A DNA stretch of 64,000 nucleotides from NCBI RefSeq assembly GCF_001522865.1, contig NZ_LOWB01000131.1, positions 17,369 through 81,368 of the forward strand, given 5' to 3'. The position numbers and the translations under genes are program-made. Positions within the stretch are counted from its first letter, which is position 1; the number at the start of each line of letters is the position of its first letter. This document shows positions 37,159-46,384 of this stretch, in pieces. The notes beneath the pieces were generated by a model. That model was not told the origin of the DNA and made no database searches. It saw nothing but the letters and a program-made list of their open reading frames with translations. The stretch comes from Burkholderia sp. TSV86. GTDB taxonomy: Bacteria; Pseudomonadota; Gammaproteobacteria; Burkholderiales; Burkholderiaceae.

Positions 37159-40100
37159 TCAGGGCTGCACTTGCGCCAGGTATTCACCCAGGATATCGCC
37201 GAGCAGCGGCGCACGCGTCTTCAGAAAATAATGGCCGCCGTCAGGCAGGCGCCGAACCTGAAGATCGAGATTCAGATGCCCCCAGTTTTCCGCCTGCCCT
37301 TCGTCCCCGCGTGTGAGCGGATCGTCGTCCGCCAGCAGGCACAGTGCCCGGATCGGACGACGGAACACCAACTGCTCACGCCAGATTTTCAGCAGGATCT
37401 CATTGGCCCCGACTGCGTCGTTGCGATACGCGGCGGCAAGCCGTGCCCGAACCTCGACATTCTCGTCGACATTCAGGTCCAGCCCGGTCACATCGGTCAA
37501 CCATTGCAGAATCTCGCTGTCGTCCAGCTGCTGCGTCTTCGCGATCTGTTGCTTCAGGATTTCCACCGGGCGCAGTACCTTGCCCGAAAACACGATTGCG
37601 GACACGTGCATCCCCGCATCGATGGCCTGGGCGGCGAATTCCACCGCTGGCCCGCATCCCGAGCAATGACCCCACGCGACGACCTCCGATACGCCGGCTT
37701 CACGCAATTCCTCGACGCAATGCCGTGCGAGCTGCGTCGCCGGCAGCAAGCCACGATCGATCGAAGGATCGTTACCCGGCGGCTCCGCCGCGAACACCTG
37801 CAGATCGAGGCGTTCGCGCAGCGCGTTAGCCGCGTGTTGGAAATTGACGGCATTGCCGCCCGCGTAACTGAAGCAGACAAGCGCCGGTCCCGATCCTCCA
37901 CTGGCCAAACGATGCAGGATGCGGGGCGCGACCTGCCGGTCGCTCTCGATACATGCCGCGAGGCGCGCCGGCGTTTTATACGTGAACAGATCGACGAGCG
38001 TATATCGGCCTTGCGAGCGCATCGCCGCCGACATCGCGAGCAGCGAATTGCCGCCGAGCGCGAAGAAGCTGCTGTCGCGCCCGATCGCCTGGGCCGGGAT
38101 CTTCAACAGCTCGGACCATTGCGCCGCCAGATCCTGTTCAAGCGCACCGGCAGGCGGCTGTACCGCCGGCTGGTCGACCCGAAGCTGCGGCGCGCACCAG
38201 GCGAGCAGCGCCTTCTTGTCCACTTTGCCCGCCGCGTTCAGCGGCAAGGCCTCGCATCGCAGGACGTATTCGGGCAGCATGAAGTCCGGCAGTTGCGCCG
38301 CGATCCGCTGCCGAACCTGATCCGGATCGGCTTGCCCCTGCACCACTCCGATCAGCCGGCCGCCGTGTTCGCCCGCTTGCAGCACCACGGCGGCGTTGCG
38401 CACATGCTCGATCGCCAGCAACGCATTTTCAATTTCGCCGATCTCGATCCGCATGCCACGAATCTTCACCTGCTCGTCCTTGCGCCCGAGGTAGGCCAGC
38501 ACGCCGTCTGCGCGCCATTTGCCAACGTCGCCGGTACGGTACAGGCGCCCGTTCGACCATTGTCCGAGCGGGTGTGCAAAATCGAATGCCGTGCGGGTCT
38601 TGTCGGGCGCATTGATATAGCCGCGCCCCACCCCGACTCCCGATACGCAGATTTCGCCCGGCGTGCCGAACGGTACCGGTCGGTCCTGATCATCGAGGAT
38701 ATGAATCCACATGTTGCGGATCGGCTTGCCGATCGGCACGATGGCGTTGGCCGGCGGCGCCTCGAGCATGTGATGCGTGATGTCGTCGGATGCCTCGGTG
38801 GGGCCATAGGCATTGACCAGCCGAATCTGCGGATACAGGGCGAACCAACGCACCACCAGTTCGTGCTTGAGCGCCTCGCCCGTTTGCAACAGCACGCGCA
38901 ACGCGCCCAGATCGACAGGATGCTGCTCCAGGTATTCGAGCAGCAGCGCGAAATACGATGGAACGATTTCCAGCACGCTCACGCCGTCCTGCTTCAAGCG
39001 CGCGCAGAAGGTGGCCGGATCCAGTTGAATGTTTTTCGCATAGACCACGGTCTGCGCGCCGCACACGAGCCCGGTCAGGGCCTGCCAGACCGAGACGTCG
39101 AAGGTGACGGGCGCGGTTTGCGCCAAAACGTCCGAGTCGTTCAGCGCCAGATCCTCGATCTTTGCCAGCATGTGATTCAGCATGCCGCTATGCTCGAGCA
39201 TTGCCCCCTTGGGCTTGCCCGTCGAGCCGGATGTAAAGAGCACGTAGGCCAGATCGTCCATCCCCGGGCGGCAGATAGTCTGCGTGCCGGCCGGGAGATC
39301 AGCCGGTACATGCAGGCGAACCGGCGCCTCGTGTCCCTGCAGCAGAGCCATGAAGCGCGCATGCTGATCGCGCTCGCAAATCAGGTCGCTGACGCGAGCT
39401 TCGTTCAGCAGCTCCAGGATGCGTGCGTCCGGATAGTCTGCGTCCAGCGGCATGTAGACGGCCCCCGCCGCCATCACGCCCACGATGCTTGCGATCCATT
39501 CGACCGAGCGCGGCAGCGCGATGGCCACCACGCGAGGAGCACCGGCACGCGCCGGCAGTACCGAGGCGACCGCGCTCGCCGCAGCGGCCAGCGCTTCGAA
39601 GCTCAGCATATGCCGTGCGTCGCGCAGTGCGATTTTTCGTGGCGTGCGCTGCGCATGATCCAGGATCCGATGAATCGCCGTATGAGACGGCAGCGGGCGC
39701 TGCTCGCCCCGCCCGAGGCGCGCGAGCAGCGCCTGCTCGGCGGGCGGAATCAGTTCGGCCAGCCAGTAGGGTTGTTCGGCATCGTCGGCAATGGTGCGCA
39801 GCGCATTCAGGTAATACTCGCCAATCCGCGCGACATGCTCTGCATCGAATTCGTTGCGGTGATAATGCAGGCTCAACTGCACCTGATCGGTATAGGCGTT
39901 CTGCGAGAATTCCGCGCGTAGCGGGAACTCGGTCTCCGCCCGAACCCGCACGTTCAATGCATTCATGCCGGGCAGCGCACGCAGCGCCTTGAGCATATGG
40001 AAGTGCGTGAAGTTGAAGACGGCCTCGAACAGCGTCTGCGTGGTCTCCAGCATCGCCTTCATGTCAGCCATCGGGAACCGGCGATACGGCAGGAATTCGA

Positions 40101-43100
40101 CCTCCTGCGCATGAAGGCGGCGCACCAGCGCCGACCAGGATTCGTTGGTCCGAAGCTCGGTCAGCAAGGGTATCGAATTCAGGAACAGGCCGATCGCCTG
40201 ATCGACCTCGGCTTCTTCCGGACGCCCGCTGTGCTCGTAGCCGCTGACCACCGTTCGGGTGTTCGCGAGCAGGCCGAGTACCCGCATATGCACGCCGAGC
40301 AGCACGGTCTTGACGGGCACGCCAAGCCGCGCCGCCAGGGCGCGAAGCGCGTCGGAAAGAGCTGGCGCGATCTCGATATCGTGATACGCGATGACGGGCA
40401 CGTCACCCTCGCGGGCGCGCAGACGTGGCAGCGGCATCGGCGCGTAATCGCGCAAGGCGGTCCGCCAGTATGCCTGGGCGTCGGGATCAGCGCGTGTCGT
40501 TTGCTCGACGGTCACGTATTTGCGCAGGAAGTCGTCATTGAAATCCGTGGCCGGCAGCGCGCCCTGCCGGGCCAGATGATAGAGGCGCAGCAGCTTGGTA
40601 TGGAATTGATTGATGCTCCAGCCGTCCAGCGCCGAATCGTGAAAGCTCAGGATGTAGCGGAACTGTTGCGACGACAGCACCTGGATATGAATGCGAATCA
40701 GGCCGGGCTGCTGCCAGTCGAACTGATAATGGCTTTCCTGCTCCATGAACTGCTCGAGCCGCTGAGCCTGCCGGTCGGCATCCTCGTCGCGCCAGTCTTC
40801 GATAAACAGCGGCAGTGGCGCATCGCGATGCACGATCTGGACGAAACTGTCATACCCCTGCAGGTGATAGCTGGTTCGAAGGATCGCGTGATCGGCCACC
40901 ATTCGTTGCGCGGCTTGGCGAAATGCCTCCGCTTCGAACCGGCCGTCCAGCGTATAAACCTGGATATCGTGGTACCACGATGCGCCCTTGTTCAGCTCGC
41001 TTTGGAAAATCAGGCCGGCCTGCAGCTGTGACATCGGATAGGCATCCTCGATGTCAGGCGGCAGACGGGACCGGTCTTCATCGCTCAACAACGAGAAACG
41101 CCGGTAGGCCGGCTCGTCGACGGGCCGTGCATGCCCAAGCAGTGGAACCAGGCCGGCAATCGTCGGATGACTGAACATTTGCTGGAAGCTGATCTCGAAG
41201 CCGAGCTTGCGAGCGCGGCTGATAACGCCGAGCGCCGTGATCGAATCGCCGCCGAGGCTGAAGAAGCTGTCGTGAATGCCCACCGAGTCGACGCCGAGCA
41301 CCTCGGACCAGATCGCCGCCAGCGCCTTCTCCGACTCGGTGCGCGGCGACGCCTGCGATGCCCTGAGCGCGAGTTTCTGCGGATTCGGCAATTTCGCGCG
41401 GTCGAGCTTGCCGTTCGGCGTGAGCGGGAAATGATCGACTACGACGAGGTACGCCGGCACCATGAACTCAGGCAGATCGCGTAACAAGGCCGCTCGGACC
41501 GCAGCCTCGTCGTAGCCTGTCTCGGGCCGGACGTAGGCCGCCAGGAACTTGCTGCCATCCTCACGCGCGAGCGCGATCACGCGCACATCACGCACTAGGG
41601 GATCGCGCTGGATCGCGGCCTCGATCTCGCCGATCTCGATGCGGTAGCCGCGAATCTTGACCTGGTGATCGATCCGGCCGAGATACTCGATCTGGCCGTC
41701 GGCCAGCCAACGGACCAGATCGCCGGTCCGATAGAAGCGCTGCGCGAGGGGAGCAGGCAGGATGCAGAACTTCTCGGCGGTCAGTTCCGCGCGATTGAGA
41801 TAGCCGCGCGCCAGATTGACACCGCCGATGTACAGTTCGCCGGGCACGCCGATCGGAACAAGACGCTGCTGGGCATCGAGGATGACTATACGGGTGTTCT
41901 GGATCGGCAGGCCGATCGGCACCGATGCACGCCGCTCGCCAGGCTGGCATTCGTAGGCGGTTACATCGACCGTGGCTTCCGTTGGCCCGTACAGGTTGAC
42001 GAGACGGGTTTGCCACGGTGTGCCGATCTGCGTGAAGAAGCGCTCGGATTGATGCAGGGTGAGTGCTTCGCCACTCGTGAATACAATCTTCAGTGAGCGA
42101 GCTTGCGGTGCGCGCGCATCGACCGACTGAAGGAACGCGTCCAGCATCGACGGCACGAAATGCATGTGGGTGACGCGATCGCGCGCGATAGTCTCGAGCA
42201 ATGCAGCGGGATCCTTTTCGCCGCCAGGGCGCAGCAACGATACGGCGGCGCCGGAAAATGCCCACCAGAACAACTCCCAAACGGAGACGTCGAATGAGAT
42301 CGGCGTCTTTTGCAGGATGACGTCGCCAGGTTGCAGCCCATAGGCATGCTGCATCCATTCGATACGATTGAACACCGAACGATGCTCGATCATCACGCCC
42401 TTGGGATTGCCGGTGGAGCCCGAGGTATAGATGAGGTAGGCCAGTTCGCCGGCATCCAGGCCGAGCGCGGGATTGGCCGTGCCCTCCGCGGTCGCGGCGA
42501 AGTCCAGCACGGGTAGCGCATGCTCGGCAAGATCGGCGGGCACGCCGTCGGTCCCGTCGACAAGAACGAAACGGGCCTGACTGTCTTCCAGGATGTAGCG
42601 GCGGCGGTTGTCCGGATAGCTCGGATCCACTGGCACATAGCAGGCACCAGCCTTCAGCACCCCGTAGATCGAGCTCAGCATGCCGATGCCGCGTGGCAAC
42701 ATGACCGCCACCGCATCGCCGGGACGTACTCCGCGGTGTATCAGGTTCCAGGCGATGACATTGGCGCGCGCGTTCAGCGTCGCGTAGTCGAGTCGCTCGT
42801 CGTCGCTGATCACAGCCAGTTGATGTGGCATGTCGAGCGCGCGCGCCTCCAACATCTGCTCGAGACGCAGGTGGCGCGTGAATTCGCGTGTCTGTCCGTT
42901 CGTGAAGCGCTCGGCAATGGCGCGCTCCTCGTCGCAGCATGGAACGAACTCGCCCAGCGTCTGCTTCGGCGCACCCGCGATCTGCTCCAGCAGTCCGACG
43001 ATATTGCGCAGAATCGACCGGCGATAAGCCAGCGGATACAGTGCCGCATCGGCGTGGAGGCTGATCCGCCCGTTGGCCGACAAGTCGAAATCGATTTGCA

Positions 43101-43632
43101 GCGTGCCGGGCTGGCGCGTCAGCGGCTGTGCCCCGGCCATGCGCACACACAGATGAAGGCCGAAAATCAGATGCGGGCCCGGTTGATCCAGCAGCAGCCG
43201 GATTTCCTCGAAGCTGCCGTCACCGAGTTCCAGTACATCCAAAATCTGTTTGCGGTGCTGAAGCATCGCGTCGGCGGCACGCTCGTGCGGAGCGGGCGCA
43301 GCATGCTGGAGGACGAAGTGACTGGCGTGCGAGGCGCCGGCGATCGAGTAGCCGAAGCGCAGCGGATAGTCGGCGGGCGCGTAATAGTGCGCCAGCAGGT
43401 TCAGTCCGACCGATAGCAGAGCGCAGATATTGTGTTCGTCGCCTCGCGTGATTTTCTGTAGCGCCTGGAACGCCACGTCCGACATCCGACCGTCCACGGA
43501 TTCCGGATCGCCTGGATACCCGGGCATGGGTGGCAATTGTGCCGGCAGGCCGTCGGCATCGAGCTGGCGCTGATAATAGGCAACGCGCTGCAGGCGCGAT
43601 TCGTCCTGCAAGGGGGTGAAAACGCTGGACAT
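37159..43632 (-). CDS. Nonribosomal peptide synthetase: halfC-A(Ser)-T-C-A(diamino acid)-T-TE
   Basis: A 2157-residue NRPS. Domains in order: residues 1-250 are a condensation C-terminal lobe only, without an HHxxxDG site; A1 (about 260-760; TSGSTGNPKG, YGPTEAT, YRTGDLVRW, NGKLDRAK); T1 with Ser797 in LGGDSI; C (about 840-1280) with HDSALDG at 998-1004; A2 (about 1310-1800; TSGSTGKPKG, YGPTEAS); T2 with Ser1863 in LGGNSL; TE (about 1905-2150). My reading of the ten A-domain pocket residues gives DVWHFSLVDK for A1, the EntF serine code, and DVWELTADDK for A2, where the acidic residues suit a diamino acid. TE has GHCSG with Cys1990 as nucleophile, and DGGHYF for its His. Start follows GAGGATTAATCTG, four bases after the T-C gene. 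Serine and diaminopropionate incorporation is inferred. Confidence 0.92.
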   Translation of the reverse strand: MSSVFTPLQDESRLQRVAYYQRQLDADGLPAQLPPMPGYPGDPESVDGRMSDVAFQALQKITRGDEHNICALLSVGLNLLAHYYAPADYPLRFGYSIAGASHASHFVLQHAAPAPHERAADAMLQHRKQILDVLELGDGSFEEIRLLLDQPGPHLIFGLHLCVRMAGAQPLTRQPGTLQIDFDLSANGRISLHADAALYPLAYRRSILRNIVGLLEQIAGAPKQTLGEFVPCCDEERAIAERFTNGQTREFTRHLRLEQMLEARALDMPHQLAVISDDERLDYATLNARANVIAWNLIHRGVRPGDAVAVMLPRGIGMLSSIYGVLKAGACYVPVDPSYPDNRRRYILEDSQARFVLVDGTDGVPADLAEHALPVLDFAATAEGTANPALGLDAGELAYLIYTSGSTGNPKGVMIEHRSVFNRIEWMQHAYGLQPGDVILQKTPISFDVSVWELFWWAFSGAAVSLLRPGGEKDPAALLETIARDRVTHMHFVPSMLDAFLQSVDARAPQARSLKIVFTSGEALTLHQSERFFTQIGTPWQTRLVNLYGPTEATVDVTAYECQPGERRASVPIGLPIQNTRIVILDAQQRLVPIGVPGELYIGGVNLARGYLNRAELTAEKFCILPAPLAQRFYRTGDLVRWLADGQIEYLGRIDHQVKIRGYRIEIGEIEAAIQRDPLVRDVRVIALAREDGSKFLAAYVRPETGYDEAAVRAALLRDLPEFMVPAYLVVVDHFPLTPNGKLDRAKLPNPQKLALRASQASPRTESEKALAAIWSEVLGVDSVGIHDSFFSLGGDSITALGVISRARKLGFEISFQQMFSHPTIAGLVPLLGHARPVDEPAYRRFSLLSDEDRSRLPPDIEDAYPMSQLQAGLIFQSELNKGASWYHDIQVYTLDGRFEAEAFRQAAQRMVADHAILRTSYHLQGYDSFVQIVHRDAPLPLFIEDWRDEDADRQAQRLEQFMEQESHYQFDWQQPGLIRIHIQVLSSQQFRYILSFHDSALDGWSINQFHTKLLRLYHLARQGALPATDFNDDFLRKYVTVEQTTRADPDAQAYWRTALRDYAPMPLPRLRAREGDVPVIAYHDIEIAPALSDALRALAARLGVPVKTVLLGVHMRVLGLLANTRTVVSGYEHSGRPEEAEVDQAIGLFLNSIPLLTELRTNESWSALVRRLHAQEVEFLPYRRFPMADMKAMLETTQTLFEAVFNFTHFHMLKALRALPGMNALNVRVRAETEFPLRAEFSQNAYTDQVQLSLHYHRNEFDAEHVARIGEYYLNALRTIADDAEQPYWLAELIPPAEQALLARLGRGEQRPLPSHTAIHRILDHAQRTPRKIALRDARHMLSFEALAAAASAVASVLPARAGAPRVVAIALPRSVEWIASIVGVMAAGAVYMPLDADYPDARILELLNEARVSDLICERDQHARFMALLQGHEAPVRLHVPADLPAGTQTICRPGMDDLAYVLFTSGSTGKPKGAMLEHSGMLNHMLAKIEDLALNDSDVLAQTAPVTFDVSVWQALTGLVCGAQTVVYAKNIQLDPATFCARLKQDGVSVLEIVPSYFALLLEYLEQHPVDLGALRVLLQTGEALKHELVVRWFALYPQIRLVNAYGPTEASDDITHHMLEAPPANAIVPIGKPIRNMWIHILDDQDRPVPFGTPGEICVSGVGVGRGYINAPDKTRTAFDFAHPLGQWSNGRLYRTGDVGKWRADGVLAYLGRKDEQVKIRGMRIEIGEIENALLAIEHVRNAAVVLQAGEHGGRLIGVVQGQADPDQVRQRIAAQLPDFMLPEYVLRCEALPLNAAGKVDKKALLAWCAPQLRVDQPAVQPPAGALEQDLAAQWSELLKIPAQAIGRDSSFFALGGNSLLAMSAAMRSQGRYTLVDLFTYKTPARLAACIESDRQVAPRILHRLASGGSGPALVCFSYAGGNAVNFQHAANALRERLDLQVFAAEPPGNDPSIDRGLLPATQLARHCVEELREAGVSEVVAWGHCSGCGPAVEFAAQAIDAGMHVSAIVFSGKVLRPVEILKQQIAKTQQLDDSEILQWLTDVTGLDLNVDENVEVRARLAAAYRNDAVGANEILLKIWREQLVFRRPIRALCLLADDDPLTRGDEGQAENWGHLNLDLQVRRLPDGGHYFLKTRAPLLGDILGEYLAQVQP

Positions 43633-43636
43633 CAGA

Positions 43637-45241
43637 TTAATCCTCGAAATCGAAATCGGCGGTGGCGGTCAGGCGAGGGGCGGCATGGTCGGCCCGGGGC
43701 GGCTCGATCAACTCACGCAGCAAGGCGGAGGGTTCGGCCGTCAGCAGGCGCTGGAATAACCGGGTGAACATGGCTGAGAACGTCGCGATCGAGCGATGGC
43801 TGAAGCGGTGCGGGCAATATTCCCATTGCAGTTGGTAACCCGAAGCGCCCAGATCGAAGCAATGCAGAACGAGCGCGAACTGCGCCATCCTCTTGGCTTC
43901 GCAAAACGAACGGAAATACCCACCCAGGATATCTATTCGCTGGTAACTGATATTCTGGAATGCGAACAGCACATCGAGCAGCGGATGGTCATGGTCGCCC
44001 GCACCGCGCTCGACGCCGCACATCGCAACCTGATCGGCCGCCGGAAAGGTCTGATGCTCGAGCGCGGCCAGGACATGCCGATGCAGCAGATGAATCGCCT
44101 CCTGCACCGTTCGATCCGCATCCAGCGGCAACGGCAGGATCAGCGTATTGACGAACATGCCGAAACTGTCGAAACCGTCCGTCTCGCCGCGGCCCGACAC
44201 CACGACGCCGAGATGATTGCGCCAGCCGTGCAACAGCTGTGCCTGCAAGGCGGCGAGCAGCAGCAGCGCCAGGATGAATGGCGTGCTGCCGCTACGCTTG
44301 GCCAGCGCCCGAAACGCATCGGCCTGTCGCTCGTCCAGATCGGTGTATTGCACCGCGTAGCCGTAGCCGGGCGCGGTGCGCGGCGGAAGTTCCGGCAGGC
44401 CTGGCCAAGTGGGCTTCGGGCCGATTTCGCTCAGCAGGCCCTGCCAGAATTGGCGGCCGGCCGATTGCCGCGCCAGCCAAGCATCGTCAGCTTGCCAGAT
44501 GCACGACGCCGCACGATGCCCCGCTCGCGGTTCCCGCTGGGCGCCATTGATCGCCGCCTTGAGTCGCTCGACAAACAGGCCGATGGACACGCCATCGGCC
44601 ACGATATGACTAAAGTCGAGCATCAGACAGGTCTGCCGGCCATCGAACGGAACGATGGCGGCACGCAGCAACACATCGTGGTCCAGCCGAAACGGCTGGA
44701 CCAGCGCTTCGCGCGCCTCGCGCAGATCCGCGAAGCGCCGTACCGGAATCTCGCGCGGCTCACTGAAACGCCAGACGAACTGGCCGTCTTCGTCGTGGAA
44801 ACGCGCAAACAGCATCGGCAACCCAGCCGCGACTTCCTGCAGCGCGTCGCTGAATTGCTGCGGCGAGACCGGCTGCGGCAGCACGGCCAGGATCGGGATG
44901 TTGTAGGCCGTGGTGTCGGGATGGCGAAAATGCTCGAGATAAACCATCCGTTGCGCGGGACTTTGCGCATGGGTGCGGGTCGGATCTGGCGCCGGGGCCG
45001 GCGGCAGCGGCCGAGTCTGAGGCGGCAGCAGAGCGAACAGGTCGCTCACGCGTTCCAGCTGCAGCAGGCGGGCCACCGGAATTCTGACGCCCCACCGTCG
45101 ATGAATGCTCGCGGAGAATGCCGCGGCCTGCAGCGAGTCGGCACCCAGTGCCAGCAGGCCATGAGCCAAATCGTCGTTCGACAGTGGCACCGAGAGAATC
45201 GACCGCAGTGTGTCCAGCAGTGCACGTTCGGTATCAGTCAT
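43637..45241 (-). CDS. Free-standing NRPS T-C didomain protein
   Basis: A 534-residue protein: a carrier domain (residues 1-75; LGADSLQAAAF with phosphopantetheine Ser) followed by a complete condensation domain (about 90-520), with SHIVADG replacing HHxxxDG (first His lost, catalytic His kept) and the later NTLILPLPL and FAFQNISY landmarks. It has no adenylation domain, so its carrier must be loaded by another enzyme, and its C domain should pass that group X to serine on the next protein. It ends four bases before the NRPS start and follows azlD by 12 bases, so it is in one operon. The last residues are acidic (FDFED), perhaps a docking tail. Confidence 0.88.
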   Translation of the reverse strand: MTDTERALLDTLRSILSVPLSNDDLAHGLLALGADSLQAAAFSASIHRRWGVRIPVARLLQLERVSDLFALLPPQTRPLPPAPAPDPTRTHAQSPAQRMVYLEHFRHPDTTAYNIPILAVLPQPVSPQQFSDALQEVAAGLPMLFARFHDEDGQFVWRFSEPREIPVRRFADLREAREALVQPFRLDHDVLLRAAIVPFDGRQTCLMLDFSHIVADGVSIGLFVERLKAAINGAQREPRAGHRAASCIWQADDAWLARQSAGRQFWQGLLSEIGPKPTWPGLPELPPRTAPGYGYAVQYTDLDERQADAFRALAKRSGSTPFILALLLLAALQAQLLHGWRNHLGVVVSGRGETDGFDSFGMFVNTLILPLPLDADRTVQEAIHLLHRHVLAALEHQTFPAADQVAMCGVERGAGDHDHPLLDVLFAFQNISYQRIDILGGYFRSFCEAKRMAQFALVLHCFDLGASGYQLQWEYCPHRFSHRSIATFSAMFTRLFQRLLTAEPSALLRELIEPPRADHAAPRLTATADFDFED

Positions 45242-45253
45242 GCTATTGGCGGC

Positions 45254-45580
45254 TCAGGCTGGCAGATGGGAAAGGAGCAGGTAGGCCACGTAGCCGCATG
45301 CGATCACGGCAAAGAAATTCCGCACGCGCGTGGCGATCAGGATAGTGACGAGCGTGGCCAGCAGATAGGGATTGCGCAGGCTGGCATTGAGCTCGGTGCC
45401 ATGCCCGGACAGCAGCACGCCGTTGGCGATAATCACCGTCAGGATGGCGGGGGGCAGCAGTTCCAGGGATTCGCGCAGGAAGCGCGGCAGCGAGATATGG
45501 TTTGCGAAGATGAAGGCGATCCCTCGCACCACGAAGACGGTCGCGCCCATGGCGAGAATCATGATCATGGTCGGGGTCAT
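45254..45580 (-). CDS. azlD: AzlD-family small subunit of amino acid exporter
   Basis: A 108-residue membrane protein with four segments (for example TMIMILAMGATVFVVRGIAF and VTILIATRVRNFFAVIACGY). AzlD is the small partner of AzlC in branched-chain amino acid export. Its ATG overlaps the azlC stop (ATGA), a firm sign of coupled translation. The start at 45580 was chosen from this overlap; a longer open frame continues upstream without support. In this place the pair may export an NRPS product or precursor rather than leucine. Confidence 0.85.
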   Translation of the reverse strand: MTPTMIMILAMGATVFVVRGIAFIFANHISLPRFLRESLELLPPAILTVIIANGVLLSGHGTELNASLRNPYLLATLVTILIATRVRNFFAVIACGYVAYLLLSHLPA

Positions 45581-46305
45581 TCTTGCGGCTCCAGGGTCTG
45601 GGTCTTGCGGCGCGACAAGCCGGTCGCGATTTGCACCAACAGCACGGATGCCAGGCACGAAATGAGAATGCCCAGGTTGTAGGGCGCGGACCAGGTCAGC
45701 AGGTAAATTCCGAGCCCGAGCACGGCCACCGCCAGGTTTCTCCACTGCTTCAGATACGGGGCGAGCATCGCGGCGAAGGTCGCGTAGGTGAAAAAGTCAA
45801 GCCCGAGGCGTGTGCTGTACTGCGCCAGGTGATCGCCGACGAACAGCCCGATCGCGGTACCCAGCACCCAATTCACGTAGAAGATGACGACGCAGGCCAT
45901 GAAGTAGGTGTTCTTTTGCGCCTCGGTGCCGTCTTCGGCAAAGCGATCCTTGGTGAGCACGAACACTGCGTCGATCAGGCCGAAGGCAAGAATGGCCCGG
46001 TAAAGAACCGGCACTTTCTTGACTTCATCGACCAGCGAAACCGCATACAGAAAAAAGCGCAAGCTCAGCAGGAACGTCGTCCCGAGTGCGACGACCATCG
46101 TGGCGTGCGAGGTGATCAGCTCGAGGCCGACGAACTGCGCCGAGCCCGAATAGATGAAGCCGGACATGATCAGCCCGTCGACGACGCCGAGTCGGCTCTG
46201 GATGACCAGCGTACCGAACACGACGCCTGTCAGCAGCGCCGAGATCAGCAGCGGCGACGAGCGACTGAACGCCAGGCGCCATTCCTTCCAGTCATTGATT
46301 TGCAT
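45577..46305 (-). CDS. azlC: AzlC-family amino acid exporter, large subunit
   Basis: A 242-residue protein with about six to seven membrane segments. FGTLVIQSRLGVVDGLIMSGFIYSGSAQFVGLELI near residue 30-65 is the AzlC hallmark, with a second hallmark later (FFLYAVSLVDEVK). With AzlD it forms a two-part exporter. The gene lies between sbnB and the T-C gene, inside the NRPS operon and in its direction. A conventional place for azlCD is next to branched-chain amino acid regulators, none of which is here, so recruitment for the peptide pathway is likely. Confidence 0.9.
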   Translation of the reverse strand: MQINDWKEWRLAFSRSSPLLISALLTGVVFGTLVIQSRLGVVDGLIMSGFIYSGSAQFVGLELITSHATMVVALGTTFLLSLRFFLYAVSLVDEVKKVPVLYRAILAFGLIDAVFVLTKDRFAEDGTEAQKNTYFMACVVIFYVNWVLGTAIGLFVGDHLAQYSTRLGLDFFTYATFAAMLAPYLKQWRNLAVAVLGLGIYLLTWSAPYNLGILISCLASVLLVQIATGLSRRKTQTLEPQE

Positions 46306-46384
46306 GATGTGGTGAGTTCGTGGTGAGTAGATGCCGGTCGCGACCCGGGGCGCCTGGAACCGCTCATCCCGGCACCCATCGTGA

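Noticed and set aside
37159..43200. Very long open frames on the plus strand across the NRPS region (up to 975 codons).
   Set aside because: They are antisense shadows of the NRPS; they carry no known domain, while the minus strand has complete A, T, C and TE motifs with ribosome sites.
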